NCBI RefSeq assembly: GCF_964204645.1
Contig: NC_134031.1
Coordinates: 10,208,501-10,272,500 of the forward strand
Source: Tubulanus polymorphus
Taxonomy: Eukaryota > Nemertea > Palaeonemertea > Tubulaniformes > Tubulanidae
Reading direction: 5' to 3'
DNA: 64,000 bases
Position numbers and translations under genes: made by a program. Below the pieces are notes generated by a model. It searched no databases and was not told the origin of the DNA. It saw only the letters and a program-made list of their open reading frames with translations. Positions 43,695 to 55,156 of the stretch are shown one piece after another (the stretch's first letter is position 1; every line of letters starts with the position of its first letter).

Positions 43695-44780
43695 ATTATC
43701 CTCTGTTGTTCTAAAATCTAACCATAATGCATATTTATTACCGGTATAATAATCAATTTGATTAATATTACAATTTTCAAATGATTTTACTTTTTCATTC
43801 ATAAAATGTTTTCTAATTTCTGGCCATTGATCAATCATTCTCATTCCTTGACAAAATATTTTATTTGCTATTCCTTCGATAGTTATTTCTACTTTTGTTA
43901 TTTCAGGATTATAATAATTATCAACCTTTATTGCGCCATTAGAATATGTTGCAATGGTAAAAAATATTAATATACCTTTAATAGATCTTCTTGGGAAGTT
44001 AATATTCTCATTAATTATTTCATCATTTGCATTAATAGTTACAGTTTTAAATTTATCAATATAATCATATAATAATGAAAATCCTTGATTGTATTGAGTT
44101 TGAATTGTGCTAGCAATATTTTCATTAGTTACTGTGTTATATTCTAAACATATATTCGATAATTTATAACCCATATCTTTAACAACGCTAGATAATAAAA
44201 TTTCATTAACAGGAGCAAATGTTATCTCAAATATAATATCTTCTTGAATTGCGTATTTATATAATGTTGCATTATTATTTATCAATTCAAAGTCTAATGG
44301 GATTTTATATTTGCTTCCATAAATCTTTTTAATCAAATTATCTGTGGCACGAGTTACTATTGCGTCATTAGCTCCTGATCTTAATTTATTATGGTTTTCC
44401 GATTGAATACCCTGAAATATCATATTATTTCTATTTTCTTTAGTTAACCATAAATCTTTATAATGCATAAATTAATTATAATCATCTAATGAGAAAACTG
44501 TTTCTGGACCAATCTTTATAGTTAATTTTTTAATCAAATATCTCCCAACATTATCAACAACATAATTGTTATCATGGCCAGTTACTTTTATATCAGCTGA
44601 TAAATAAATACTATTTAGAACATAAAAAGTATTTTGTGTTAATCTAGGAATTCTAACATATAAAGTTTCATCGGGATTAATATTTGAAGGATTATGTGTA
44701 ATTATATGATGTGATCTTTCTGCTTTAATAGCATTAGATATTCTAGAAATCTTAGAAGGACTTATATAACTCCCACTCAT
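43695..44780 (-). pseudogene. MCP: Major capsid protein (element C), stop and 3' truncation
   Basis: Homologue of 14484-15730. The start at 44780 follows a T-run and TAAATAAATG. A TTA to TAA change at about 44469 interrupts it near codon 104. The rest is open down to the phrase DFRTTEDN, where it is cut and joined to integrase sequence. About 55 C-terminal codons are missing. Confidence 0.75.
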
Positions 44781-44796
44781 TTATTTAACAAAAAAA
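44778..44796 (-). promoter_or_regulatory. Late-promoter-like start signal of MCP (element C)
   Basis: On the - strand: seven T, GT, TAAATAAATG. It matches the element A MCP signal base for base although the coding sequence has diverged. Confidence 0.6.
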
Positions 44797-44800
44797 TTAA

Positions 44801-45127
44801 TTATTTATTTTTAATCATATTCACTAGCCCAAAAATAATAGCACTTACAACTGTAATTAAAAATAAAATAATATGTTCAGCAGCAAAGTTAAGAATATTC
44901 CCAGCAGATTTCAATATAAAACCAACAATTGATGCAATAATTCCTGGCAATGCTGTACAAGTCCCTATACAAGTTAAAGCTAATTTAGTATTTTCATGTA
45001 ATTTATTATCATTATCAGTTTTAATTATATCATGTTGAATATCACCGTGTGGGTGCCATACGGCACCATTATCAGTTTTAATATTTTCTGTAGTATTGTA
45101 ATCTTTTATTCTAGAATCATTATGCAA
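44801..45127 (-). other. Chimeric ORF across a deletion (element C)
   Basis: The N-terminal part is the Lys/Asn-rich linker and start of the membrane anchor of the tail-anchored gene (compare 58905-59085). The C-terminal part is the hydrophobic end of the coiled-coil gene (ALPGIIASIVGF; compare 14290-14440). The genes between them in A and B, about 1.6 kb, are absent. A 27-bp in-frame repeat encodes NGAVWHPHG. It is probably a by-product of deletion. Confidence 0.72.
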
Positions 45128-46257
45128 TTTAATATTTTTAGTTTTAGTTTATGTTGATTGAAGAAGTTTTTTATTTTTTTCACCTTCCATTAATTTTGGA
45201 GCATCTTTTTATTTATATCATTGAATCCAATTGAATTATTTATTGTTGCAGTTTTAATAAGATTATTATAACCAATTATATTTCCCATCTTTAATACTAA
45301 ATCATTAGAAATAATTAATAGATTAGGTCCTATACAATAATTTAATCTAATATGTGATTTATCTAAATAATTTTGATATCTTACAATGTTTTCTGGAATC
45401 GATCTATTTTTATCATTATGAATGGAATCTTCAAATAATACTTTGAATTGTTTCTGCGCATCAAACGAAGTACTATTATTTCCAACTATTGGTGATCTTG
45501 TTTCAACTTGTGCACCTAAAATACATATCAAATAAGTTCTAATTGATTGATTTATTCTTTGTATAGCAGGTTTTGTAAATCCTTCACTATAAGATTCAAT
45601 AAAATTAATCCATCCATTATTATTATCAATTCTATAATTATGATAAGCTCCAATTCTATGCATATAATCAATTCTTTTTATTTCATACTGTTCACCAACG
45701 CCATGTAATCTACCATGCGCTCTAAAATCGGAATTAATATTTATATTAAATTCATTACATATTTTGTAAAACTTAGATAGATTAATATTATTATCCAATT
45801 CTTTAAAATATTTCGATCCAGGTAAAGGGCATTCTAATTCATTTAATATTATTCTGATTTGAAAATATGTGTGAAATCTAAATATTGTATGAATGAATTT
45901 TAAATCAGAATATTTCAAATTTTTATCTAAGTTATTCAAGTGTTCATGCCAACTTACACCACAACCAGTTGTTGCACAATGAACAGCAAAATTTAATTGA
46001 TTCTGCTAATATTTCATATTAGATTTTACTTTATATATATTATATTCATATCGAGTAAAAGTAACTTCATATGTATTAAATATATTTTCCATTTTAGAAA
46101 TAAAATAGTTTGTTTCAGTAACATAAATTTCTAAATTAATCAATGAAGGCAAAACTAAATTTTTATATATTATTATGTTACTAAAATCTATTGCTGGAAT
46201 ATTATATTTATAATACTCATGTGATTTATTATATTGGAAAGCTTTTGGAAACCCCAT
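45128..46257 (-). pseudogene. Tail-anchored conserved protein (element C), broken
   Basis: Homologue of 11360-12750. The start at 46257 follows TATATAAATG. A TGG to TAG change at about 46009 separates the N-terminal piece from the part with QNQLNFAVHCATTGCGVSW. The stretch 45939-45190 is open and contains FRAHGRLHGVGEQYEIKRID, which A lacks. The C-terminal anchor is lost in the deletion described at 44801-45127. Confidence 0.6.
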
Positions 46258-46273
46258 TTATATAATAAAAAAA

Positions 46274-46700
46274 TTAATAATTAACTAATTCTTTTAATAA
46301 TTTATCTTGTTCTTCAACTTTTATATGACCATTTAAACTTATTATATAATCTAATGTATTCTTTAATTTATTAATTTCTTTTATATTAGTTTTAACTTTT
46401 TCTTTATTACTTTTTATATTTAATTTTGAACTTATACCAGTTAAAACACTTGAACTTAATCCTAATACACCAATTGATATAGCTAAAGGTGTTAATGGAC
46501 TGAATATTGCTAGAAATGTTATTACAGAACTAATTGTAACCGAACCACTAATAATCAAATAATGTATAATTTAAATATTTTTTCTTTTTAACTTTTAAAT
46601 CATTTTCAAATTCTAATATTTGTTTTTCTAAATATATCTTTAATTTAGTTTTATTTATATCATGAGGAATAATATCAATATTATCAACTTTATCTTCCAT
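46274..46700 (-). pseudogene. Membrane protein with paired hydrophobic segments (element C), frameshift
   Basis: Homologue of 10906-11343. The start at 46700 follows TAAATAAATG. The frame breaks near 46560, just before the hydrophobic segment, and the downstream 94 codons are open. Confidence 0.6.
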
Positions 46701-46719
46701 TTATTTAGAAAAAAAATTA

Positions 46720-47142
46720 CTAATTAGTAAATTTATATGCTACAAATATAACAATAACTGTTCCACCTAAAATCCAAATTATTTCATATTTCTGTTGTTC
46801 TTTACTTGGGGTATAATAATCTGATAATTTTGGTTTGTATAGATGTAATTTTTCTTTATTTGTTACCGCGTTATATAAACTCATTGCATCATCAACTAAT
46901 TGAAAATCTCTATGTGAAATCTTCTGATCATATAATTCCTTGTTAATATAATCCATATAGTTTTGTCGTTTTTCTCTGTATTCTTCTGCTGCTTTATTAT
47001 ATTTCTCTAATGCTAAATTATGTCTTCTTTGTTCTCCTAATGAACTATCTTTATCAATATGCTTAAATAAATAACCGCCACCAGTAAATGCTAAAGCGTT
47101 AACAATTGCTGATCCTATAATAGTTATAATTGCAGAAGCCAT
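46720..47142 (-). CDS. Two-TM conserved virion-type protein (140 aa, element C)
   Basis: Open frame nearly identical to 10464-10886 at the protein level, with the same NALAFTGGGYLF and LSDYYTPSKEQQ phrases and both hydrophobic ends. It is markedly more similar to A than other C genes are, which suggests either strong constraint or recombination between elements. Confidence 0.7.
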   Translation of the reverse strand: MASAIITIIGSAIVNALAFTGGGYLFKHIDKDSSLGEQRRHNLALEKYNKAAEEYREKRQNYMDYINKELYDQKISHRDFQLVDDAMSLYNAVTNKEKLHLYKPKLSDYYTPSKEQQKYEIIWILGGTVIVIFVAYKFTN

Positions 47143-47166
47143 TTATTTAGTAAAATAATTACACAT

Positions 47167-47385
47167 TTATATGGGAGGAATATATTTTTGTTTTTCCAAA
47201 TAATCAATAGTTAAATTAGAAAAAGTAACTGCTAATGTTAATTTTAAGATATCATTTATATCAAATCTATCAACATTAACACTTCCCATTTTGAATACTT
47301 TTTTTAATACCATTGAATAACCAACAGTTCCAACTGATAGTAATGCTCCATTATATAATCCAGTTATTATCCACTTATCACTCAT
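47167..47385 (-). CDS. Small single-TM protein (72 aa, element C)
   Basis: The only open copy of this gene in the window. One hydrophobic segment (GALLSVGTVGYSMVL) is followed by a charged region and the terminus YIPPI. The ATG lies directly after the stop codon of the preceding gene within TAAATAAATGAG, so stop, promoter element and start overlap. Confidence 0.62.
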   Translation of the reverse strand: MSDKWIITGLYNGALLSVGTVGYSMVLKKVFKMGSVNVDRFDINDILKLTLAVTFSNLTIDYLEKQKYIPPI

Positions 47386-47742
47386 TTATTTATCAAAAAA
47401 ATTACTATCTTCAAAATATTTAGTTATCTTAGTGATGATTAATTCAACATTTATTTCATTACTAGTTTCATTTGTATATATTTCAATTATTATTTTTTTA
47501 ATATCATCGATGATAAAATCTTCATCTAATTCATAAAATCTTTAAGATTCTCTAATTAAATTAGTAATATTTTCTACATTAAAAGTTTCTTTATCTATTG
47601 TTGTTTCATACTCAAATGTTGTTTCATTAGAAAATGCAATATTTTTAATATGTGTTATTACATCATTAATGTTGAATTTCATTTCTTTCTCACGTTTAAA
47701 ATCAAACCCAAAACATATACTCGGTCCAACAGTTATATTCAT
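47386..47742 (-). pseudogene. Conserved unknown (element C), one stop
   Basis: Homologue of 9864-10217 and 56285-56620. It begins with the same MNITVGPSICFGFDFK. A TAA near 47543 interrupts it. The start follows a T-run and TATATAAATG. Confidence 0.58.
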
Positions 47743-47758
47743 TTATATAATGAAAAAA

Positions 47759-48505
47759 TTACTCTCTACATCTTATAACTAATTCATAAATTACAGGAAA
47801 GTTATTCAAATCAATTAAATATCCATTATGATTTCTTATTTCTAATTTAAAATTATTAAATTTAGGAATGCAAGGTTTAAAATCACATTCTGTTAAATTA
47901 TAATTTATTTGAGTTCCAAATTGTTTAACATTTTTAGCGGTAAAATATTTCGTATACTAGAACTACAAATTGTTTCTTTAGTTGCTTCGAAAGTTTTTGT
48001 AGGATCAATTAAATTGCAATAAATATAAAAATGCGTAAAAGGTATTATATTTGGCTTAGTTTAAACATTTAAATACAGAATATTTGGATTAACTCCTAGC
48101 TAATGGTTTTCTTACTGCGAATTTATATTGTTCATTAGTTAAATTTATTCCTATTTTATTAGTACTATCAATTTTATTAAATTTAATATTAAATTTGGAA
48201 TCACCTCTAATTTGTATTCGTGCTTTTCTATTAATTTCTTGAGCTAATGTTTCTAAATTATATAATCCTGGTGTTAGCATAAGATCAAACCATTTATGAT
48301 TATTTCTATTAAAAATTAAAAAGGTTCTATGTTCATCAGTTTTATCCGTTATATTATAAAAAGAATTACATAAACTTATATTAACTAATTTTAAATCTAC
48401 ACAATTCTTAAATTCTCTATCTAATTGTACTAATTAATTATGTGATTTATAATTTGTAAGTCTTCTTGAATCAACAAATATTCTGTATTCTTTTAATTCA
48501 CCCAT
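47759..48505 (-). pseudogene. Penton-like minor capsid protein (element C), broken
   Basis: Homologue of 9092-9847. The start is at 48505. A stop near 48435 interrupts the N-terminal part, and the frame is disturbed near 48060 and 47950. LTPGLYNLETLAQEINRKA is preserved. The stop codon is at 47759-47761. Confidence 0.55.
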
Positions 48506-48555
48506 TATTTATAACACAAAAAAATTACCGCTCATCACTAAAAATTAATTTTAAT

Positions 48556-48576
48556 AAAATTTTTCCTTAATAAATG
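48556..48576 (+). promoter_or_regulatory. Late-promoter-like start signal
   Basis: A T-rich stretch, CC, then TTAATAAATG at the start 48574 of the zinc-ribbon gene. It diverges from the penton start signal (48505 on -), leaving about 70 bp between two opposite promoters. Confidence 0.45.
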
Positions 48577-49877
48577 GATGAGAAGATACCATGTGAAATT
48601 TGTGGTGAACTTCTAAGAAAAAGTAATATGGCTCGACATATGAAAAAACATGATGAAAATTATAAACCCCCTAAACTAAACTGCCCAAAATGTAATAAAT
48701 TATTCTCAAGAAATTATGTTAAAAAACATTCAGAGACGTGTAAAATTAATGGCGCAACGGCTAATGTTGATAGTAACGAAAGTAATAGTAATTCTGCTGA
48801 AGTTGAACCTGAAGTTATTTGGAAAAGACCTTTCTTATTCTATGATAAGGATAATATAAAAGATCATTTCTGTAAGCCTTGTCGAATAAAATATAGCCCT
48901 GAAAATATAGAAGATTGGGAGAATCATCAATTTCGTAAAGCACATATAGATAAAATTTCTAATAAATTTGAAACTGAATTCAATGAAAGAAAAAATAATA
49001 TATTAGAAAAAATAAAATATGAGAAAACGTTACCAGATAATAAAGAAACAGTTGAAAAGTTAGATAAACAATATAATGAATTAACAAGAAAAACATATTA
49101 TTGTAAATATTGTAAATTGATTATTACAACAAGTAATCTACATAATAGAACAATAAAACATAAAGAAAACGTTAGAAAATACCGAGAGCTTAATGAAGAT
49201 TACCAATAAATTATAAACGAAAATGTCCACAATGTAGTTATGCGACCTTTAGACAAGAAGGTACTGTGTTATTTTGTAATGAATGTGGATGGCAAAAGAA
49301 TTCATTGGGTGAAGAAAAAACTAGAAATTTTCTCATAGATCCAAAATTAAATTATCTTGATGAAATTTTTAAAATATTTTCTATAGAAGATCATACACCA
49401 GAATATATGCAATGGCCTGAAAAAATGAAAATAATAGAAAATAAAAATGGTGAAATAACTAAAAAAGATATTATAAAAACAATTATTCCGTCAACATTTA
49501 ACACAAAACAAAAGAAAATGTATTTATATTTATTATTTAACGATTATTATGAAAAACCTAAATTAACAGAAGATATGAAAAATATAAAAAAAATATTCAA
49601 ACAAATATTAATGTATCATTTGGAAAATAGAATAACAGATTCAATTAATCATGAATTCTTTTTAAATAAGATTGTAAATTATTTAAACATCGATATTATA
49701 ATTCCATTTGACGAATTAACAAACAAAAAGAAACAAAGAGAGCGAGATGAAATGTGGAACAAGATAGAACTTTATTTAAATGAGAAAAATGAAATGGAAG
49801 AAGAACCTAAACAATTAAATGAAAATGAAGAAGCCAATAGTGATTTCGAGTATGATGATATTGATTTTATGTTTTAA
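48574..49877 (+). pseudogene. C2H2 plus zinc-ribbon protein, possible late transcription factor; probably one frameshifted gene
   Basis: The first frame (48574-49209, 211 aa) has C2H2-like fingers (CEICGELLRKSNMARHMKKH and CPKCNKLFSRNYVKKH) and a third CKYCKLIITTSNLHN. The second frame begins with a zinc ribbon (CPQCSY, then CNECGWQKN, 49230-49295) and continues open to 49877 with a helical domain and acidic tail. No start signal precedes the second part, so a frameshift near 49205 in one gene of about 430 codons is likely. The ribbon-plus-helical layout recalls TFIIB-like or VLTF3-like viral late transcription factors; unproven. It is present only in C. Confidence 0.5.
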
Positions 49878-52800
49878 TGACCATAAGGTAATGTTTTTAT
49901 ACCATCATCTAAAATATGCCTTTTATCATCAAATGGATTCAAACTAGTTTTTTCAACTTCATTAATGTACATCTCGTGATCTTCTGATCTTAAACAATTC
50001 ATTTTGTGTTTCATTACAATTGAGTTATATAAACACTTTATATAATCTTGAAATTCTATATGTTTATCAACCACATGTTTTGTTATTCCTTTTAACTTTT
50101 TAGCTTCATGATCTTTTGCTCTATAACTATACATTTTACTTCTTATCCCAACAAATTCAATCATTTCATCACCCCCTAATTCATCTTTAAACTTACCAGG
50201 AATCTTTTTATTATCATTGCTAAATAGTTCATGATCTTTGGGATAATTGCTAAAATCAAAATGATGTTTTAATGTTTTTAAGTCTTTTGTTATGTCATTT
50301 GTCTTGATTTTTAGTATGTAGGCGTCCGTATTTTTGGCTATTAATGGAAATCCACAGTTAAATGTACCATCTTAAGTTGATAAATCATAAACATAGTCAG
50401 TTGGGTTATATATTTCAAATAAATCTTTAACTTCTTCTGTTACTTCTTTTTCTACATGCCTTAAATTAAAACAATTTGGTTTAGATTTAATTAATTCTAT
50501 ATTCATATTAAATCCTAATGAACTGCATAATATATTTAATCCTGATATAGCAACTTTTCCTTTTTGAGCTAAAGATATTGTTTTGAAACTTTTTGAACCA
50601 TCTGCTGCATAGAATCCAATGAAGAACCATTTTCTTAAATTATTTTTTGCATTCAATACATAGTCTGGAACTATCTTTTCTTAAGTTGAAGTATTACTTT
50701 TAACTATTGCATGGATATAGAATTCGTTATTATATTTTGTAGCAAAATCTTTAGGGTTATTTACAAGTATTCTATAAACTGCTGTTGATATCATATGATC
50801 CACGATTCTAAATGTTTTATGTGAATAAACTTCTTTACAGAATTTCTTTATTCTTTCTAATAATTTCAAATCTTGATTGCATAAATACCAGCAATATTGA
50901 GTGCGATTAACATAATTATACACACCTGCTGAACCATCTCCCATGAAAAATCCTTTGTTAAAATATTCTTTTTCTTCTAATGTTTCGGGTTCTATGTTAT
51001 AAATATTATCAATTATTTCATCAAATGACATATGATTCATTCTTTGGAAAAATCTTTTATGTAATAATTCATCTCCAATTTTTATATTAGTTGGTTTTAT
51101 TTCATCACCATTTCGTTTAATTAAACTATGATCTTCTGTAACATCAACAAACCCTAATTTAGTTCTAACTCTATAGATTTTCTTATTTGTTTTATGCCTA
51201 ATAATATTCTTTAATTTTCTCCATCCATTTCTTGTCCAAACATCCATTAAACCATTTATTTGTATTCTTTTTAATATAACTGCTGTTAAATAATCTTCAA
51301 ATCTTTTATTTCCTAAATGTCTAGGACTTGATTGTAAATGTCTTAATCGTTCAGAATTATTTACTAATTCAATATCATTTCTATTTCTAATATTTTCACA
51401 TGTTTTACCATAAAAACTATTATTCATTAATTTGAAGAAATCTTTTTCAAAATCTGTTTTTGATATGGTTCTCTGTTGAGTATTGAAATCTATATATTTT
51501 TCTAACCACTTCGATTGATTAAATTCAATATATCTATGTACTTTCTTTAATTTCATTCCTTGTTTTAGATAAAATTTTAACATTCTATAATGAACAATAT
51601 AATTGTATTTATTATTTTGAGTAAGTATTAATTTTTCTGTAAAAACATGATCTTTCGGTTTTATTTTTTTTCTGGTATTCACTTAAATAACTATCATCTA
51701 CAGTTAAATGTTCTGGGCAATAAGGTAAGTTTCTTGTTTTAAACTTTATATTTTCAGGATATTCTAAATCAACTACAAAGAAATAACCAATTGGTGCTTC
51801 ATCTTCTAAACTCATAATTGCGCTTTCCCAATTAGTTTTATCATCATTTTCAACTTCTGTTTATATAAAATTTTTATATGGTTGAGGTTGCATCATTGCC
51901 CAACCATATAAATTATTGGCATCAATATATAATAATTTATATTCATCATTTGCTTTAAAATACCTATCTCCCATAACACCACTAATTCCACCTCTAATTG
52001 ATTTTTCAAATAATAAAACCATATCTGGTTCTTTTAATAAATCTAATTCTACATTTGTATATTTTAAACCACATTGCCAGGTTAAACCAGGGCTAGAGTA
52101 GCAATAACAAGGATCAACATTAAAATGATTCAAATTAACTTCTCTAAATTTTTCAAATATGTCAGCCAATATCATAACATCTGATTTTAAATATAAATCA
52201 ACTAATTCACCATGATTTTTCATCTTAAAATGATTCAAAATATTTAATGTTCTATTAAACACTTCGTCTTTCACATACTCCTCTTTTAATTGATCATAAA
52301 ATTGATCTTTTAATAATTCTGTTACATTAAAATCATTGTGTGTTTTATAAAATGAATAAGGAATTGCACCTTTATATCTCAATAATTTAAAATCTTGTTC
52401 ATTTGGATAATAATATCGAGTTATAACAAAATCATTATCAACTAAACTTTTTGATAAATTATCTAATGAACTTGCTAGAAATCTATAAGAATCTAAAAAT
52501 CTAATGCAACCAAATTGAAATAAAATATAATTTTCAGATGTTTTAGCTAATAGTTTAAAATCATATTTTCTTACATTTACACCATTCATAGCATTATATT
52601 CTTCTATTTCTTGATTAATTGCGCCCAATTTTCCCGATAATTGTTTTATAAATAGATGAGTATCATAGCCTGATAAATTATGAAATAATATTGGTACGAA
52701 ATTAACTTTCTTAGCTTGTAAATTGCAATCTTCATGAGCAGCTCCACGATATTTTGAATTTAAATGATCATGATCTCTAACTTTTTTATCAAATGAATAA

Positions 52801-54671
52801 AAACGTTTTTCACAATAACAACAATGAGTTGCATAATTAAAATCAATTTCATCTTCTTTTGTCATAACTATTCTTTTATTTTTGTTTAATAATTTTGCAA
52901 AATCACTTTCTAATTCAATCATTTTATCACAAAAATCATTAACTACATTTTCACCTCTAAAAGAAATATATTGACTTTCATATAATTCAGGATAATTTGA
53001 TTTTATATAAATTCCATAAGCAGCAGCTCTTTGATGAACTTTTTTAATTGTATTTATAATTGGTGGGTCTTGTATTGTGTCTTCATTTAATTCATATCCT
53101 TTATCCATTGAGTTTAATAATTGCTTTTTGTTATATATTTCTTTTCTATCTTGATCAGTTAATTCTTTATTCAACGATTCAAAATCCCCATGAATTACAA
53201 ATGGAACAATATTCTTAAATTTATGATTAGTAAATTTCAATTTATAATCTTTTTTTGTTGGCATTATTAATTTACAAAAATCTTTATTATCACATAATTC
53301 TTTATGTTTTAATAATGTATTCTCAGTCATAAATTTAGATAAGCATTTTCTACATAGATAAATTTTACGATGATGATCACTTTCTGTTCTAAAGAATAAA
53401 TCAATTTGTTTTAACCACATATAATGTTCATTTTCATCTTTTTTGTAATATAACAAATCTATAACATTTTCATCATCATAATATTCTGTTAAATATAAAG
53501 CTTCTAATGTATAATCTTTAATATTTTCACCTTTTGTCTTTGGTAATTGCATTAATTCGAATACATTTATTTTTAAATTATTAACTTTTTCTATTTTAGG
53601 AATCATTTTTATAGTTACTGGATATTGATCAATTTTATATAATGTTTCATATTTCCGGTAATCTGTTATTCTACAAACATTTTCCTGAGTTGGATGTAAG
53701 CAACTAATAATTGACCATAGAAAACATTTATTATCTTCATTTTGAATATTTATTACTGATTTCGTTGTAAATGGTAATTTAATATAAGATGATGCTTTAA
53801 TATCCTTTTCTGTTGTAAAGTTTGAATCATTTTTAAACATTTTATTACTTTTTGATGTTTTATTTCTTTTTGTATTATAAACATTTAAACCTAAATATAT
53901 AATTTCATTCAATGTTAAGCCAGAACCCTCAAAATATCTTTCTTCAATATGACGTTTAAATTCATTAAATATTTTTTCTAACTTCTCTTTTATTTGTGTT
54001 TTTGAAATTATTTCTTCAGAGTGTGTTTGAATATTATAATTCATTTTTTCTTCTGACTTTATAAAACTTACTTTCCCAGAGATACTAATTTTTGGATATT
54101 CAAGATCTGTTATCAAATCTAGTATTTTTTCTATTATTTCATTAAATGTACTATAATCTTCTATTGTTGTACCTTTAAAAAATCTAAATATAATAGCTGC
54201 AGGACCAATTTTACTACGTAATGTTTCTAATATTTCAATTGTATCTTTTATTTCTAGTGAATCAATATAATTTCTAACATTTTCCATGTAAGGTTTATTT
54301 GAAATGGATTTAGTTTTTGAAGTTGGTTTTTTTACTTTTTGAGGTTTATCATCAAAATAATCTTTTCCTAAAACATTATTACTCAAATTTTGATGGTGTT
54401 TTTGTGATTCGAGATGTCTATTATAATTCCTTTTTACTATAAATTCATTACAAACTTCACATTTTATTTCATCCACATTCATATTTTCTAATTGTTCTTT
54501 TCTTTCATTGGAATTTTCTGGAGTTTCAAAATCTATTACATTTTTTATATGATTTGCAGTTTTTTCATGTCGTGTGTTATTAGATGTATCGACGTATTTT
54601 TTACAATATTGGCAATAATATTGATTTTTATTAACATTATTATTTTCTGGCTGGTGTTCATTCTCCCCCAT
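49874..54671 (-). pseudogene. polB: PolB (element C) with intein, broken
   Basis: The first 936 codons (54671-51861) are open. They hold C2H2 fingers (YYCQYCKKYV, CEVCNEFIVKRNYNRH, CRKCLSKF), exonuclease motif I (HGDFESL), the endonuclease VII-like Cys/His segment (KKVRDHDHLN), Exo II (NLSGYDTHLF), Exo III (YLKSD) and motif A (DANNLYGWAM). Breaks are TAA at about 51861, a frameshift near 51665, an internal deletion near 51255 that removes the stretch between motif B and motif C, and stops inside the intein. After the intein, reading resumes at TDAYILKIK (motif C) and ends at 49874, overlapping the stop of the convergent zinc-ribbon gene. Confidence 0.9.
50318..51255 (-). other. Intein with LAGLIDADG domain in PolB, partial
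   Basis: Inside PolB the extein similarity stops at AVILKR and a Hint domain follows: VWTRNGWRKLKNIIRHKTNK, then VTEDHSLI (block B). Two LAGLIDADG-type motifs follow: GFFMGDGSAG and GFYAADGSKS. The C-terminal block reads VYDLST, then GTFNCGFPLIAKN. The last Asn is followed by TDAY of PolB motif C, so the insertion point is inside the DTDS motif, a known intein site in family B polymerases. The N-terminal block A and the splice-site residue are deleted, and in-frame stops occur near 50681 and 50375. Confidence 0.85.
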
Positions 54672-54688
54672 TTATTAGGAAAAAAAAA

Positions 54689-54756
54689 TACTTGTGGTGA
54701 TGAGTGGTGTCTCGTCCTCTCGTCCTCTGATCTGAAACCCACATCTTCCAATTACT
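54689..54756. repeat. Element C right TIR
   Basis: Inverse of 38171-38238, ending CATCTTCCAATTACT. The PolB start of C (54671) lies 18 bp inside it, with a T-run and TAATAAATG between. Confidence 0.93.
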
Positions 54757-55125
54757 GAAATGATAGAGTTCATCGGAATTCGATCTAAAATGTATAGTTA
54801 TAAAACCAAAACTCATGAATAAAAGAAATGGAAAGGAATTACCAAAAGTTTAGTTGCAAAGAATATTCATTTCAAAGACTACATCAATTGTATATTCGAT
54901 GAAGAAGTTAGAAAACATAAGTCGAAATGTTTAAGATCAGAAGATCATGAAATGTTTATTGAAGAGATAGAGAAGATAAGTTTGAATCCTTTCGATGATA
55001 AAAGATATATTTTAGATGATGATATACACACAGTTGCTTATGGTTGCAATTTAGATGAATACTTAAAGTTTAAAAGAGAAGAAACAAAAGAGAATGAGAT
55101 TATGAAAAGGATTCTAGCATGTTAA
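54757..55125 (+). pseudogene. polB: PolB (element B), 3' end
   Basis: Begins with the target duplication GAAATG and carries the C-terminal part of PolB (IEFIGIRSKMYSYKTK onward). A TAA near 54820 interrupts it. The end TAA is at 55123-55125. Confidence 0.85.
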
Positions 55126-55156
55126 TCAAATTTTAATAAAGATATGTATTATAAAT

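Larger units (their letters stand above)
38171..54756. mobile_element. Element C: Polinton-like element nested in element B
   Basis: 16,586 bp with 68-bp TIRs (38171-38238 and 54689-54756) starting AGTAATTGGAAGATG, and a GAAATG target duplication. On the - strand from the right end come PolB with intein, penton-like, small membrane genes, MCP, integrase, ATPase and membrane proteins. On + are a zinc-ribbon gene (48574-49877) and the OB-like gene (38547). The gene order at the integrase side differs from A and B. Many genes are broken. It is more divergent from A and B than those are from each other. Confidence 0.93.
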
